A DNA stretch of 45,023 nucleotides from an uncultured Prevotella sp. (GCA_900317545.1 ONHE01000091.1:1-45023); one strand, 5' to 3'; shown: positions 27,416-36,143, numbered from the stretch's first letter. Made by a program: numbers and translations. Notes: a model not told the origin generated them from the sequence alone.

Positions 27416-27447
27416 GCAAAGATGGGAATTAATATTGAACCTGCAAA
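27416..27447 (-). promoter_or_regulatory. Promoter of korAB
   Basis: Minus strand: -33 TTTG (27444-27447), 19-base spacer, -7 CATCTTTGC (27416-27424), one base off consensus. It lies in the 100-base gap between the kinase-like gene and korA. Confidence 0.7.
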
Positions 27448-27477
27448 ATATAAACCGGATTATTATCCCGCCTTTTA

Positions 27478-29130
27478 TCAATATTTAAAAGATGACCCGC
27501 CCAAAAACTCCCTCAAGAGGCTCGTCGGAGGCAACTGACGATTGGGAATGGGCTGAAAATAACGGAGAAACTTGCGCAGGCGGTAGGCCTCACTGTACTC
27601 TTCGCAATTCTCCGGAACCAGCTCCAGCAGCGGCTCGGCCTGCTGCTTGATGACGGCCAGCTCAAACAACATGGCCGTATTGAACATCACATCTGCATTC
27701 TCCTGATAGGGGAAGATCCACTTGTTTTCGCCCGCACGGACGCTGGGCCATCGCTTGATGGTGTTCTGGGCATCCACGCCGCGGTACTTGTAGTCACGGA
27801 TGATGCGCCGGAGCAAGCGGTTGTCCGTCGTGGGAATATAATTATGGTCATCGAGCAGGATGGTCGTCAGCGCGGAAGCATATACGCGGAATTTCTGCGC
27901 TTCGGGCACCTGGGCGGTCAACTCGGGGTTTAAGGCATGGATGCCTTCCACGATCAGCACGTTGTGCTCATCCATCCGCAGTTTCCGTCCGCTGCGTTCG
28001 CTCTTGCCTGTTTGGAAGTTATACTTGGGCAACTCGACCTCTTCGCCTTTGAAAAGCGCGTTGAACTGCTGATTGATAAGCGGAATATTGAGCGCATAGA
28101 GACTCTCGTAGTCCATCTCTCCGGCCTCATCCAGCGGAGTGAACTCACGATCCACGAAGTAGTCATCGAGGCTTATCTGGAGCGGACGGATGCCATTCGC
28201 CAACAGCTGGACGGACAACCGCTTGCACGTAGTGGTCTTTCCGGATGACGAAGGTCCGGCGAGCAGCACCACCTTCACTTCTTTCCGGCGCGTGATCTCG
28301 TCCGCAATGCGCGATATTTTCTTTTCCTGCAGCGCCTCGCAAACATTGATCAAGTCGGTCACGTGACCGGCTTTAATGGCCCGGTTGAGATCACCCACGG
28401 TCCGAACACCCATGATATCCTGCCAACGGTGATGCTCTTGGAAAATCTCGAACATCTTGTCCTGCTGCGTCATCTCGTCCAACCGCGAGGGATCCTTCAA
28501 TGAGGGGATGCGCAGAAGCAGCCCGTCATAGTAAGGCTCAAGCCCGAAGAGATAAAGCTTGGACGTGTCGGTCAGCAAGGCACCATAGTAATAATCCACA
28601 TAGTCATCAATCTGATAGTAGGTCGTGTAGAGCGATCCGATGCTTTCAAGGAGCTTCACCTTGGCCTCGTCACCTTTCTCGCGGAACATCCGGACGGCTG
28701 CTTCGGTCGGCGTTTCGAAGCGTCGGACAGGGATATGAGCGTCAATGATCTCCTGCATGCGGGTACGGATGGCATCCACATCCTGCCGCTCCACCTTGTG
28801 CCCGATCTGCAGATCGACGTAATAGCCGTTGGATACGGGGATGTCAATCACCACTTCCGATCCCGGATAAAGATCGTGGATGGCCTTGCAGAGCACAAAG
28901 AAGAGGGTCCGCGTATAGACCCGCGAGGCCGACGGAGAACGGAGATCCTGGAACTCCACGTCCTTATTGTGATAGAGACGATAGTGCATTCCCTCAACCA
29001 CATTATTCACCTTGGCACTGATGGGACCATAAGACATCCGGAGATTAAATTCACGAAAAACATCAGAAAGCGTGCTTCCGATGCGGACTTCTTGACTTTT
29101 TTTATTATTTTTGCAACGGATTTGTATCAT
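27478..29130 (-). CDS. Nucleoside (uridine) kinase-like protein with N-terminal TGS domain
   Basis: A 550-residue protein. An N-terminal TGS-like region (about 1-65: IQIRCKNNKKSQEVRIGSTL) is followed by a threonyl-tRNA-synthetase-like editing-type region and a C-terminal P-loop kinase domain. Walker A GPSSSGKTT is at about 292-300, then LLANGIRPLQISLDDYFVDR and VLIVEGIHALNP, as in uridine and phosphoribulokinases. It belongs to the family annotated as nucleoside kinase in this phylum; the true substrate is uncertain. The start at 29130 is chosen because the two earlier ATGs lie close to the promoter and give a poor N-terminus. It is a single-gene unit between korA and the phosphate transporter. 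Confidence 0.85.
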   Translation of the reverse strand: MIQIRCKNNKKSQEVRIGSTLSDVFREFNLRMSYGPISAKVNNVVEGMHYRLYHNKDVEFQDLRSPSASRVYTRTLFFVLCKAIHDLYPGSEVVIDIPVSNGYYVDLQIGHKVERQDVDAIRTRMQEIIDAHIPVRRFETPTEAAVRMFREKGDEAKVKLLESIGSLYTTYYQIDDYVDYYYGALLTDTSKLYLFGLEPYYDGLLLRIPSLKDPSRLDEMTQQDKMFEIFQEHHRWQDIMGVRTVGDLNRAIKAGHVTDLINVCEALQEKKISRIADEITRRKEVKVVLLAGPSSSGKTTTCKRLSVQLLANGIRPLQISLDDYFVDREFTPLDEAGEMDYESLYALNIPLINQQFNALFKGEEVELPKYNFQTGKSERSGRKLRMDEHNVLIVEGIHALNPELTAQVPEAQKFRVYASALTTILLDDHNYIPTTDNRLLRRIIRDYKYRGVDAQNTIKRWPSVRAGENKWIFPYQENADVMFNTAMLFELAVIKQQAEPLLELVPENCEEYSEAYRLRKFLRYFQPIPNRQLPPTSLLREFLGGSSFKY

Positions 29131-29174
29131 CTGTTTCATTGCTATGACAGTGGCGTTGATGTGACAATGCCATG

Positions 29175-29206
29175 CCAAAGATAGACAATGTTTTGCAATC
29201 TACCAA
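29175..29206 (-). promoter_or_regulatory. Promoter of the nucleoside-kinase-like gene
   Basis: Minus strand: TTGG near -33 (29203-29206), 19-base spacer, -7 TATCTTTGG (29175-29183), about 45 bases before the ATG. Confidence 0.7.
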
Positions 29207-29290
29207 CAAAGTGACATTACAAATAGTTAAAAAACATGTCGATTTGTCATTTCTATCTTGGGGTTGCTCATCAATCCGAGCCGTCAGCGA

Positions 29291-29393
29291 ACTCCTTCCG
29301 AGGAGGCGTCCTGCTGCCTGATGTCGGCTACGCAACATCCTATTCTCCATGTGCCAGTGGTGTCAGAGGCCTCCTGCCTGATGATACTGACAC
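29291..29393 (+). promoter_or_regulatory. Structured leader upstream of the Na/Pi cotransporter
   Basis: The 317-base gap between the divergent kinase-like and transporter genes holds three small perfect hairpins on the plus strand: CTCCT/AGGAG with a TCCG tetraloop (29292-29305), GATGT/ACATC (29320-29339) and GTGTCAG/CTGACAC (29360-29393). The pieces CTGCTGCCTGATG and CCTCCTGCCTGATG recur within it. No convincing plus-strand -7 box was found, so the transcript start is unknown. A regulatory leader is possible but unproven. Confidence 0.4.
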
Positions 29394-29447
29394 GTTGGTT
29401 TCATACACTTCTCCGCTCGCTTATCCACTATTAAATCCATAATTCCT

Positions 29448-31166
29448 ATGAATGGAAATTACATTGTCATCTTCTTACAGATCTTAGGTTCACTGGCACT
29501 CCTCATTTATGGAATGAAAGTGATGAGCGAAGCATTGCAGAAGATGGCCGGTTCACAACTGCGCCACATCCTCGGAGCAATGACAACCAATCGTTTCACC
29601 GGCCTGATCACAGGCATGTTCATCACCTGTGCCGTGCAGTCTTCATCAGCCACCACTGTCATGACGGTGAGTTTTGTGAATGCCGGACTGCTCACCTTAG
29701 CCCAGGCCATCTCCGTCATCATGGGTGCGAACATCGGCACCACGCTCACCGCATGGATCATGTCCTTAGGCTACAATGTCGATCTGACGATGGCGGTCTT
29801 CCCGGCTTTCTTCATCGGCATCATTCTCATCTACACCAAGCGCAGCCGTTACGTGGGCGATTTTCTATTCGGCATCGCCTTCTTGTTCTTCTCGCTGGTT
29901 CTTCTGAGCAACGCCGGGAAGGCTCTTGATCTGGCCCACAACGCCGACGCGATCAGCTTCTTCTCATCGTTCGACACCAAAAGCCATTTCACCATCTTTA
30001 TCTTCCTGCTCATCGGAACCGTCATCACCTGCATCGTGCAGAGCTCTGCGGCAGTCATGGCCATCACCATCATGCTCTGCTCGACGGGCGTACTCCCTAT
30101 CTATTTGGGCATTGCGCTGGTGATGGGTGAGAACATCGGTACCACGGCCACAGCCAACTTAGCCGCCTTAGGCGCAAACACCCAAGCCCGACGAGCTGCC
30201 TTCGCACACCTGCTGTTCAATGTCTTCGGCGTCGTCTGGGTCATGCTGCTGTTCTATCCCTTTGTGGGTATGGTGTGCAGATTAGTAGGCTACGACCCGG
30301 AGGGCATCGGTTACACCGTGGCACAGCGTGCGACCATTCTGCCCATTGTGCTCGCGGCCTTCCACACCTGCTTCAATGTCACCAATACGGCTTTGCTCAT
30401 CTGGTTCATCCCGCAGATGGAGAAGGTGGTTTGCTCCATCATTAAGAGTAAGGGAAAGGGCAATGGAGACGAAGACGAATTCCGCCTTCGCTTTATCCAA
30501 GTGGGCATCATGAAGACACCGGAACTGTCGGTTCTCGAGGCTCAAAAGGAGGTCCAGAGCTTCGCCGAGCGCATGAAGCGGATGTTTGGCATGGTGACTG
30601 AACTGCTCGGAGAGCGCGACCAGAACAAGTTCGTAAAGCTTTTCTCGCGCATTGAGAAATATGAAGGCATCAGCGACAATATGGAAATCGAGATCGCCAA
30701 CTACCTCAACAAGGTCTCTGACGCTCATCTCAGCGACGACACAAAGGCCAAAATCCGTGCCATGTTGCGCGAAATATCCGAAATAGAGAGCATCGGAGAT
30801 TCTTGTTACAACATGGCCCGAACCATCAACCGCAAGATGGCGGGCAAGGAAGACTTCACCGAACAGCAGTATGAACACATCCACCAGATGTTCGAACTGA
30901 CAGATGACGCACTCACACAGATGAACCTCATGCTCACCACACCCCATGAACGCATCGACTTCAACAGGTCTTTCAACATCGAAAACGAGATCAACAACTA
31001 TCGCAATCAGCTAAAGAGCCAGAACATCAAGGATGTCAACAACAACCTGTACACCTACTCTATCAGCACCATGTATATGGATCTCATCCAGGAGTGCGAG
31101 AAATTAGGCGACTATGTGGTCAACGTCGTAGAGGCCAGATTAGGCGCGAAGCAGCAGGAGGTCTGA
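29448..31166 (+). CDS. Na+/phosphate cotransporter family protein with PhoU-like tail
   Basis: A 572-residue NptA/PNaS-type transporter. The two inverted halves are marked by QSSSATT (64-70) with GANIGTT (93-99) and QSSAAVM (198-204) with GENIGTT (227-233). There are about nine transmembrane segments up to residue 330. From about 350 to the end lies a cytoplasmic PhoU-like helical domain (FAERMKRMFGMVTELL, EIANYLNKVSDAHLSDDTKAKIRAML). It should import phosphate with sodium; the PhoU part may gate it. It precedes the GH105 gene by 87 bases with a strong hairpin between, so co-transcription is doubtful. Confidence 0.93.
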   Translation: MNGNYIVIFLQILGSLALLIYGMKVMSEALQKMAGSQLRHILGAMTTNRFTGLITGMFITCAVQSSSATTVMTVSFVNAGLLTLAQAISVIMGANIGTTLTAWIMSLGYNVDLTMAVFPAFFIGIILIYTKRSRYVGDFLFGIAFLFFSLVLLSNAGKALDLAHNADAISFFSSFDTKSHFTIFIFLLIGTVITCIVQSSAAVMAITIMLCSTGVLPIYLGIALVMGENIGTTATANLAALGANTQARRAAFAHLLFNVFGVVWVMLLFYPFVGMVCRLVGYDPEGIGYTVAQRATILPIVLAAFHTCFNVTNTALLIWFIPQMEKVVCSIIKSKGKGNGDEDEFRLRFIQVGIMKTPELSVLEAQKEVQSFAERMKRMFGMVTELLGERDQNKFVKLFSRIEKYEGISDNMEIEIANYLNKVSDAHLSDDTKAKIRAMLREISEIESIGDSCYNMARTINRKMAGKEDFTEQQYEHIHQMFELTDDALTQMNLMLTTPHERIDFNRSFNIENEINNYRNQLKSQNIKDVNNNLYTYSISTMYMDLIQECEKLGDYVVNVVEARLGAKQQEV

Positions 31167-31190
31167 TCTTTACACATGCGAAAACAATAT

Positions 31191-31227
31191 TCCGGCGGGC
31201 GGAGAAAAATGCTCCGCCCCGACCGGA
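31191..31227 (+). terminator. Stable hairpin between the Na/Pi transporter and GH105 genes
   Basis: Plus strand: stem TCCGG plus GGGCGGAG (31191-31204) pairs with CTCCGCCC plus CCGGA (31212-31227), with a 7-base loop and a small internal bulge. No T-run follows, so it may be a weak terminator or a processing site instead. Confidence 0.45.
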
Positions 31228-31253
31228 CTCTCCTACCAAATCAATTAAAAACT

Positions 31254-32642
31254 ATGTATAAACAAATCTTATCCATCATCTTTGCGGCCGTGACCTACAG
31301 TGCCACCGCCCAGCAGATCAATGACAGCAACACGCCTCTGCATCTCCTCAAGCCCGACTACAAACTCGCCTACGGCGTGTCCCGCACCGAAGACGTGAAG
31401 GCAACCATGGACCGCGTGCTCCGCTATATCAGTTCGTGCACCCCGGCGCAGATCATCGACAAGCGCACAGGGCAGCCTTTGACCGAACTGAAGAAGATCG
31501 ACGAAAATTCGCAGTTGGCTTCCGGGACTTTCAGACTGACCTCTTACGAGTGGGGCGTGACCTACAGCGCATGCCTCGCAGCCGCAAAGGCCACCGGTGA
31601 CAAGGCCTACCAGACCTACGTCACTGACCGTTTCCGCCTCCTCCGCGATGCTGCGCCCTACTTCCGAAAGGTCTATCAGAAGAAAGGAAGCGTGATCGGC
31701 AACATGCGGCAGGTCGTTGACCCGCACGCGCTCGACGACTGCGGCGCCATCTGTGCGGCCATGATCAAGGCCTCCCTTGACGATCCGCAGCTCCGACTCG
31801 ACAGCCTCATCGCCAACTATTCATCCTATATATTTAATAAGGTGTACCGTCTGGCCGACGGAACCTATGCCCGTACGCGCCCCCATCACAACACGCTCTG
31901 GCTCGATGACATGTTCATGGGCATTCCAGCCACGGCCTACATGGGCAGCTTCAGCCGCAACAGCCGCTACTATGACGATGCCGTCCGGCAGGTAAAGCAG
32001 TTCTCCGAGCGCATGTGGGTGCCCGAACGCAACCTCTTCAGACATGGTTGGGTGGAGGCGATGAGGCCTCATCCGGCCTTTTTCTGGGGCCGCGCCAACG
32101 GCTGGGCACTGCTGACGCTCTGCGAAGTGCTCGATGCGCTGCCTGCCGACCATCAGGGCCGGCCTTTCCTCCTCGACCTGTTGCAGCGTCATATCTATGG
32201 TCTCGCCGCCCTACAGGGCAAGGACGGATTCTGGCATCAGCTGCTCGACCGCAACGATTCCTATGAGGAAAGTTCGGCAACGGCCATCTACACCTATTGC
32301 ATCGCCCACGCCATCAACCGCGGATGGGTGGATGCGCTCGCCTATGGACCTATGGTTCAGCTCGCCTGGCATGCCGTCGCGTCCTCGGTGGAGGCTGACG
32401 GGCGCGTCACGGGGACCTGCGTCGGCACGGGCATGGGATTCGACCCGGCATTCTACATGTACCGTCCCGTGAGCCCGGCAGCCGCACATGCTTATGGCCC
32501 GGTGATCTGGGCGGGAGCCGAAATGATCAATCTGCTCCGCAAACAGCATCCGAAGATGAACGACAGCGCCGTGCAGTTCTACCCCCACCCCATCGCCACC
32601 GACGCGCCGATCTTCAACGCTGACGGCAGCACAAAGTTCTGA
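31254..32642 (+). CDS. GH105 unsaturated rhamnogalacturonyl hydrolase
   Basis: A 462-residue secreted protein. A signal peptide (MYKQILSIIFAAVTYSATA, then Gln) precedes an (alpha/alpha)6 barrel. GH88/GH105 signatures are present: HALDDCG (158-164), WLDDMFMG (216-223, with candidate catalytic Asp), FWGRANGW (267-274), GFWHQLLD (315-322) and YEESSATA (327-334). GH105 enzymes hydrate the double bond of a terminal unsaturated galacturonate on rhamnogalacturonan fragments left by pectate lyases and so release it. The product feeds KduI and KduD, encoded at the start of this window. The ATG at 31254 opens the signal peptide. No SusC/SusD pair is nearby, so it is not in a classical polysaccharide utilisation locus here. 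Confidence 0.9.
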   Translation: MYKQILSIIFAAVTYSATAQQINDSNTPLHLLKPDYKLAYGVSRTEDVKATMDRVLRYISSCTPAQIIDKRTGQPLTELKKIDENSQLASGTFRLTSYEWGVTYSACLAAAKATGDKAYQTYVTDRFRLLRDAAPYFRKVYQKKGSVIGNMRQVVDPHALDDCGAICAAMIKASLDDPQLRLDSLIANYSSYIFNKVYRLADGTYARTRPHHNTLWLDDMFMGIPATAYMGSFSRNSRYYDDAVRQVKQFSERMWVPERNLFRHGWVEAMRPHPAFFWGRANGWALLTLCEVLDALPADHQGRPFLLDLLQRHIYGLAALQGKDGFWHQLLDRNDSYEESSATAIYTYCIAHAINRGWVDALAYGPMVQLAWHAVASSVEADGRVTGTCVGTGMGFDPAFYMYRPVSPAAAHAYGPVIWAGAEMINLLRKQHPKMNDSAVQFYPHPIATDAPIFNADGSTKF

Positions 32643-32662
32643 CCAGCCGTCTGCAAATGCAC

Positions 32663-32719
32663 CACGCGCCTTTCCGTCTGCCCCTCCGTCAAGGAGAGAA
32701 CAGCACGAAAAGGCGCGTG
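32663..32719. terminator. Bidirectional terminator-like hairpin between convergent genes
   Basis: A 15-bp stem with one mismatch (CACGCGCCTTTCCGT, 32663-32677, with ACGAAAAGGCGCGTG, 32705-32719). The loop holds a smaller CTCC/GGAG hairpin. It sits between the GH105 stop and the convergent DUF1893 stop. Confidence 0.6.
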
Positions 32720-32740
32720 TATCATATATGCCGCCGACCA

Positions 32741-33088
32741 TCAGTCTACGATCTCGCCCATTTTTTCCCAGATTTTGAGAAACGTCGGGTGATCTACTTT
32801 CTTTTCGTACGTCACCTTCACACCTGCGTCCGACAGCAGATCGAAAGCCTGGTCGCTGATGACGTCGGCGTAGACTTCATGCACTCCGCCCTCGACCATT
32901 GTGCGGGCGGCTGTGCTCCCGATGGCTTTGTCGGCTAATTTGGCATCAAGCAGCAGCTCAGGTTCTTCGTTGAGGATGTCATACAGCTTTCTCACCCCGC
33001 GTCCGTTGAACTTGCGGATATTTCCCTCATGCAGCACCACCAAGGAGCATTGCTCCACGTGCAGCGTGTCAATCAGTTCCTGCATCAT
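32741..33088 (-). CDS. DUF1893 domain protein
   Basis: A 115-residue protein matching DUF1893. CSLVVLHEGNIRKFNGRGVRKL is near residues 14-35, LLLDAKLADKAIGSTAARTM near 45-64, VHEVYADVISDQAFDLL near 68-84. The family is known to have a cytidine-deaminase-like fold, but the usual catalytic His/Cys-rich zinc motif is not visible here, and no function is established. It begins 13 bases after the GNAT gene and is probably co-transcribed with it. Two adjacent in-frame ATGs (33088, 33085) could start it. Confidence 0.85.
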   Translation of the reverse strand: MMQELIDTLHVEQCSLVVLHEGNIRKFNGRGVRKLYDILNEEPELLLDAKLADKAIGSTAARTMVEGGVHEVYADVISDQAFDLLSDAGVKVTYEKKVDHPTFLKIWEKMGEIVD

Positions 33089-33101
33089 AGCGATAATATA
33101 T

Positions 33102-33599
33102 TTAGGATAAGTCCAATGACATGATATAGTCGTTCATGAAGAATCCGTTGCCGATGTCAAAATCGCCCTCTCTCACCTTCTTCATCCCCATGTGCTCGTA
33201 GAATCCCAATGCCGGGTTGTGCCGATTCACATTGAGTTCCATCGTACAAGGCTTCGGATGCAACTTCCGGATGTATGCGATGGCCTGTTCGAAGAGGAAC
33301 TTTCCGGCGCCCGAACGCTGCCGCGACGGCAGCACGTAGATCTTCTGCAAGTGAAAGAGGTCGGGGCCCTGCGGCTGTACGGACACATACCCCGCCGGCT
33401 GTCCCTCGTCATAGGCGATCAAGTAGACATGTCCCTCGCGCTCCATCTGCCGATGCAGGTTCTCCACCGAGTACATCCAGTCCATCATGAAGTCTATTTG
33501 CTCCCTTGTGATGATGCCGCGATAGGTCTGCGGGAACACCTCTTTCGCCATTTTGCGGATCAATTCGCAATCTGCAGTTGTAGCCTTTCTGATTTCCAT
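33102..33599 (-). CDS. GNAT-family N-acetyltransferase
   Basis: A 165-residue GNAT protein. It has IRKATTADCELIRKMAKEVF at the start, then YDEGQPAGYVSVQP, LQKIYVLPSRQRSGAGKFLFEQAI (the acetyl-CoA-binding R/Q-x-x-G-x-G/A motif) and ELNVNRHNPALGFYEHMGM. The target cannot be inferred. The ATG at 33599 is chosen because the preceding open frame contains its own promoter. It precedes DUF1893 in a two-gene transcript. Confidence 0.92.
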   Translation of the reverse strand: MEIRKATTADCELIRKMAKEVFPQTYRGIITREQIDFMMDWMYSVENLHRQMEREGHVYLIAYDEGQPAGYVSVQPQGPDLFHLQKIYVLPSRQRSGAGKFLFEQAIAYIRKLHPKPCTMELNVNRHNPALGFYEHMGMKKVREGDFDIGNGFFMNDYIMSLDLS

Positions 33600-33619
33600 C
33601 TTGCAGCCTTGATTTTTCA

Positions 33620-33651
33620 GCAAATATACTACTAAAAAACGAAAGAACAAA
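33620..33651 (-). promoter_or_regulatory. Promoter of GNAT-DUF1893
   Basis: Minus strand: -33 TTTG (33648-33651), 19-base spacer, -7 TATATTTGC (33620-33628), about 20 bases before the GNAT start. Exact consensus. Confidence 0.85.
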
Positions 33652-33736
33652 ATCTGCGGGCGAAAAGATTTTCACTCATTATTTAATGTTCGCCGTACAG
33701 TCGACCGGCTCAATCTGTCTCACTGCCCGTGCAACT

Positions 33737-34429
33737 TCAGAAATTGACGCCGAAGGTCAGATTGAAGCAGCCCGTACGCGTGTCGTCGAACGTGTCCTTG
33801 CCCACATTGGCCAAGCCGATGTCATAGCTTGCCTCCAAATAAAGCATCTGGAAGCTGACCCCGCAGCCCATTTTCAGCCCGGCATCATAGCGGTCAAATG
33901 CGTCGGGATAGTCACTGCCGAAGCTGCTGTAGGCTTCCCGGTGGGCATAGTCCTTGATCTTTCCACCCACGCCGCACGCGAAATAGCCGCCCAAGAAGGG
34001 GTCGATGCTCACGTCGGGACTGACCTGATAGCGATACTTGATCAGCAAGGGCAGCTCTAAGTAGTTGAGTCCGTAGGTGAATTTCGCATTATTATACACA
34101 CTCTTGCCGCCCTTCTCCGTGTAGTAAAGACCCGATTCGAAGTAGAGGGGAGCCATGTTTGTCAGCTGCGTACCTATGGCGAAGCCCACGTTCAAGCCTG
34201 TCTTCGCATCCGTGGCATCAAGTACGGGGGAGTCGGAATTGACTGTCGACAGCCCTAAACCGATCCTGAAGCCGTAGTAGGTGCCATAGTTGTTCATCCG
34301 GTAACGATAGTTTCCATAGCTTGCGCGATGCCGGGGCGGGATTGGTTTGCCGTTCGGATAATACTGAGCCATCACAGGTGCTGCCATGAGCAGCAATGTC
34401 AACATCAAGAATATCAACTTTTTCATCAT
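33737..34429 (-). CDS. PorT-like outer membrane beta-barrel protein
   Basis: A 230-residue protein with a signal peptide ending VMA before Gln, then a Tyr/Arg-rich linker (about 22-50) and a small barrel of about eight strands: GFRIGLGLSTVNSDSP, TGLNVGFAIGTQL, LYFESGLYYTEKGG, YLELPLLIKYRYQV, DPFLGGYFACGVGG, LYLEASYDIGLANVG, ending in Phe. The YLELPLLIKYR element is typical of the porin/PorT-like family of this phylum. The substrate or partner is unknown. It stands alone between the GNAT and sirtuin genes. Confidence 0.87.
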   Translation of the reverse strand: MMKKLIFLMLTLLLMAAPVMAQYYPNGKPIPPRHRASYGNYRYRMNNYGTYYGFRIGLGLSTVNSDSPVLDATDAKTGLNVGFAIGTQLTNMAPLYFESGLYYTEKGGKSVYNNAKFTYGLNYLELPLLIKYRYQVSPDVSIDPFLGGYFACGVGGKIKDYAHREAYSSFGSDYPDAFDRYDAGLKMGCGVSFQMLYLEASYDIGLANVGKDTFDDTRTGCFNLTFGVNF

Positions 34430-34451
34430 ACTTCATTTTTTGATTACTGAT

Positions 34452-34460
34452 GCAAAAGTA
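34452..34460 (-). promoter_or_regulatory. Promoter -7 box of the PorT-like gene
   Basis: Minus strand TACTTTTGC, exact consensus, 22 bases before the ATG. No -33 TTTG is evident. Confidence 0.65.
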
Positions 34461-34619
34461 AGCATTCGACCCGGACGGACCATGCGGATTTCTCCTATTT
34501 CTGATTAGGGAAATCCCTCCAGACTGCGGCAGCATCCTTTTTTTGAGGAAAGTCCGAGCTCGCCACTGCACCCCTCCTCTTCCGGCTCCTCGCCCTCAAG
34601 GAGAGGCAAGCCACAGGTT

Positions 34620-35318
34620 CTAAGCTCTCAACAGACTGCACAACTCGCGCATTCCCTCGCTGGCTCCCTTGCGAATCGTGACCACGTTCTGCCGACCGGC
34701 GGCCTTCACGGGTTCCGGATCGATCAGATAGACGGGGACGCCAGGCCGTGCATAGGCCACCAATCCGGCTGCAGGATAGACATTCAACGATGTCCCCACG
34801 ATCACGAAAACATCCGCCTGCCCGGCCTCGACGACCGCTTCCTCCATCTTGGGGACGCTCTCTCCGAAGAATACGATATAAGGCCGAAGCAGCGAACCGT
34901 CGGCGGCGCGGGCTCCGGGAGCGACATCCGGATCGGCCTCCGTCAGCGTGCGGACGAACCGTTCGTCGTATGGAGACCGGCTGGAGCAAACCTTCGCCAG
35001 TTCGCCGTGCAGATGGATCACGTGCGAAGAACCGGCTTTCTCGTGCAGATTGTCCACGTTCTGCGTAATGACGGCAACCTCAAAGTCGCGCTCCAAATCA
35101 CTGATGAGCCGGTGGCCTTCATTGGGCTGGGCCGCAAAAAGCTTCCTCCGCAGCATGTTGTAGAAGTTGTTGACCAACTCGGGATCCCGTTCCCAACCCT
35201 CATGTGACGCTACTTGCTCGACCGGATAGTTCTCCCAAAGCCCGTCGCTGCCGCGAAAGGTCTTGAAACCACTCTCTACCGACATGCCGGCACCTGTCAA
35301 AAAAACAATCTTCTTCAT
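34620..35318 (-). CDS. cobB: NAD-dependent protein deacylase (sirtuin)
   Basis: A 232-residue sirtuin that removes acyl groups from lysines using NAD. It shows GAGMSVESGFKTFRG (9-23, NAD site), TQNVDNLH (85-92) and HLHGEL with catalytic His104 (102-107). GTSLNVYPAAGL lies near 174-185. The zinc module is altered: only Cys111 remains in the KVCSSRSPYD stretch, and the region before LLRPYIVFFGES (143-154) has no CxxC pair. Loss of the zinc cysteines appears common in sirtuins of this phylum as far as I recall, so activity need not be lost. It is a single gene divergent from the FKBP cluster. Confidence 0.92.
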   Translation of the reverse strand: MKKIVFLTGAGMSVESGFKTFRGSDGLWENYPVEQVASHEGWERDPELVNNFYNMLRRKLFAAQPNEGHRLISDLERDFEVAVITQNVDNLHEKAGSSHVIHLHGELAKVCSSRSPYDERFVRTLTEADPDVAPGARAADGSLLRPYIVFFGESVPKMEEAVVEAGQADVFVIVGTSLNVYPAAGLVAYARPGVPVYLIDPEPVKAAGRQNVVTIRKGASEGMRELCSLLRA

Positions 35319-35475
35319 AACTTCAGCTTTTTAACTGACAACACCCGAAGGGCCCAAAATCAGGCGCGGCTATCTTCGGAGCATGGACAACCGCCTGCAG
35401 ATATGCTTCTCCGCCGTTGTCTTAATAATGCACAAAAATAACAATTTTTTCGCTATTGCTGCGATATTCATATAA

Positions 35476-35500
35476 AATAATGTTATCTTTGCACATTATT
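35476..35500 (+). promoter_or_regulatory. Promoter of the FKBP cluster with flanking inverted repeat
   Basis: The -7 box TATCTTTGC (35484-35492) is an exact match 31 bases before the first FKBP ATG. It is framed by AATAATG (35476-35482) and CATTATT (35494-35500), a perfect 7-base inverted repeat that could be an operator. Confidence 0.6.
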
Positions 35501-35522
35501 AATCAGCAGAAAACAGACAAAC

Positions 35523-36128
35523 ATGGATAAAGTTAGTTACGCTTTAGGCCTCGGCATCGGCCGTCAGTTGAACGAGATGGGAGCCAACGGCCTCAACATC
35601 GACGATTTCTCTCAGGCCATCAAGGACGTGCTGACCGGCAGAGAGCCACAGATCGGCGATCGGGAAGCGCAGACCATCGTGCAGGAGTTCTTTCAGAAGC
35701 AGGAAGCGAAACAGCAGGCTGCCAACGCCGCCAGAGGCAAGGAGATGCGGGAGAAGGGAGAAGCCTATCTCGCCGAGAATGCCAAGAAGGAGGGCGTAAA
35801 GACCCTCGCCAGCGGACTGCAGTATCAAGTACTCAGGGAAGGAAACGGCAACAGGCCCAAGGCAACTGACAAGGTGAAGTGCCACTACGAAGGTATGCTC
35901 GTCGACGGAACGGTCTTTGACAGCAGCTTACAGCGCGGAGAGCCCGCCACATTCCCCCTCAACCAGGTCATCGCCGGGTGGACGGAAGGGCTGCAGCTCA
36001 TGCAGGAAGGAGCCAAATACCGCTTCTTCATCCCCTATCATCTCGGTTACGGCGAGCGGGGAGCCGGCAACGCCATTCCTCCATACGCAGCCTTGATTTT
36101 CGATGTCGAATTGATCGAAGTGATTTAA
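35523..36128 (+). CDS. FKBP-type peptidyl-prolyl isomerase, cytoplasmic type
   Basis: A 201-residue FKBP with an N-terminal dimerisation domain (about 1-85: KVSYALGLGIGRQLNEMGANGLN, then a Gln/Lys-rich helix) and a C-terminal isomerase domain (about 100-201: VKCHYEGMLVDGTVFDSS, VIAGWTEGLQLMQEGAKYRFFIPYHLGYGERGAGNAIPPYAALIFDVEL). No signal peptide is present, so it should work in the cytoplasm, unlike the two downstream paralogues. It is 15 bases from the second FKBP gene. Domain layout is that of the FkpA/FklB class. Confidence 0.93.
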   Translation: MDKVSYALGLGIGRQLNEMGANGLNIDDFSQAIKDVLTGREPQIGDREAQTIVQEFFQKQEAKQQAANAARGKEMREKGEAYLAENAKKEGVKTLASGLQYQVLREGNGNRPKATDKVKCHYEGMLVDGTVFDSSLQRGEPATFPLNQVIAGWTEGLQLMQEGAKYRFFIPYHLGYGERGAGNAIPPYAALIFDVELIEVI

Positions 36129-36143
36129 ATAAAAACTATAAAA

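Noticed and set aside
29236..29442. 68-codon plus-strand frame before the Na/Pi transporter
   Set aside because: Its composition is not protein-like, it has an internal repeat and no ribosome-binding signal, and it coincides with the hairpin leader.
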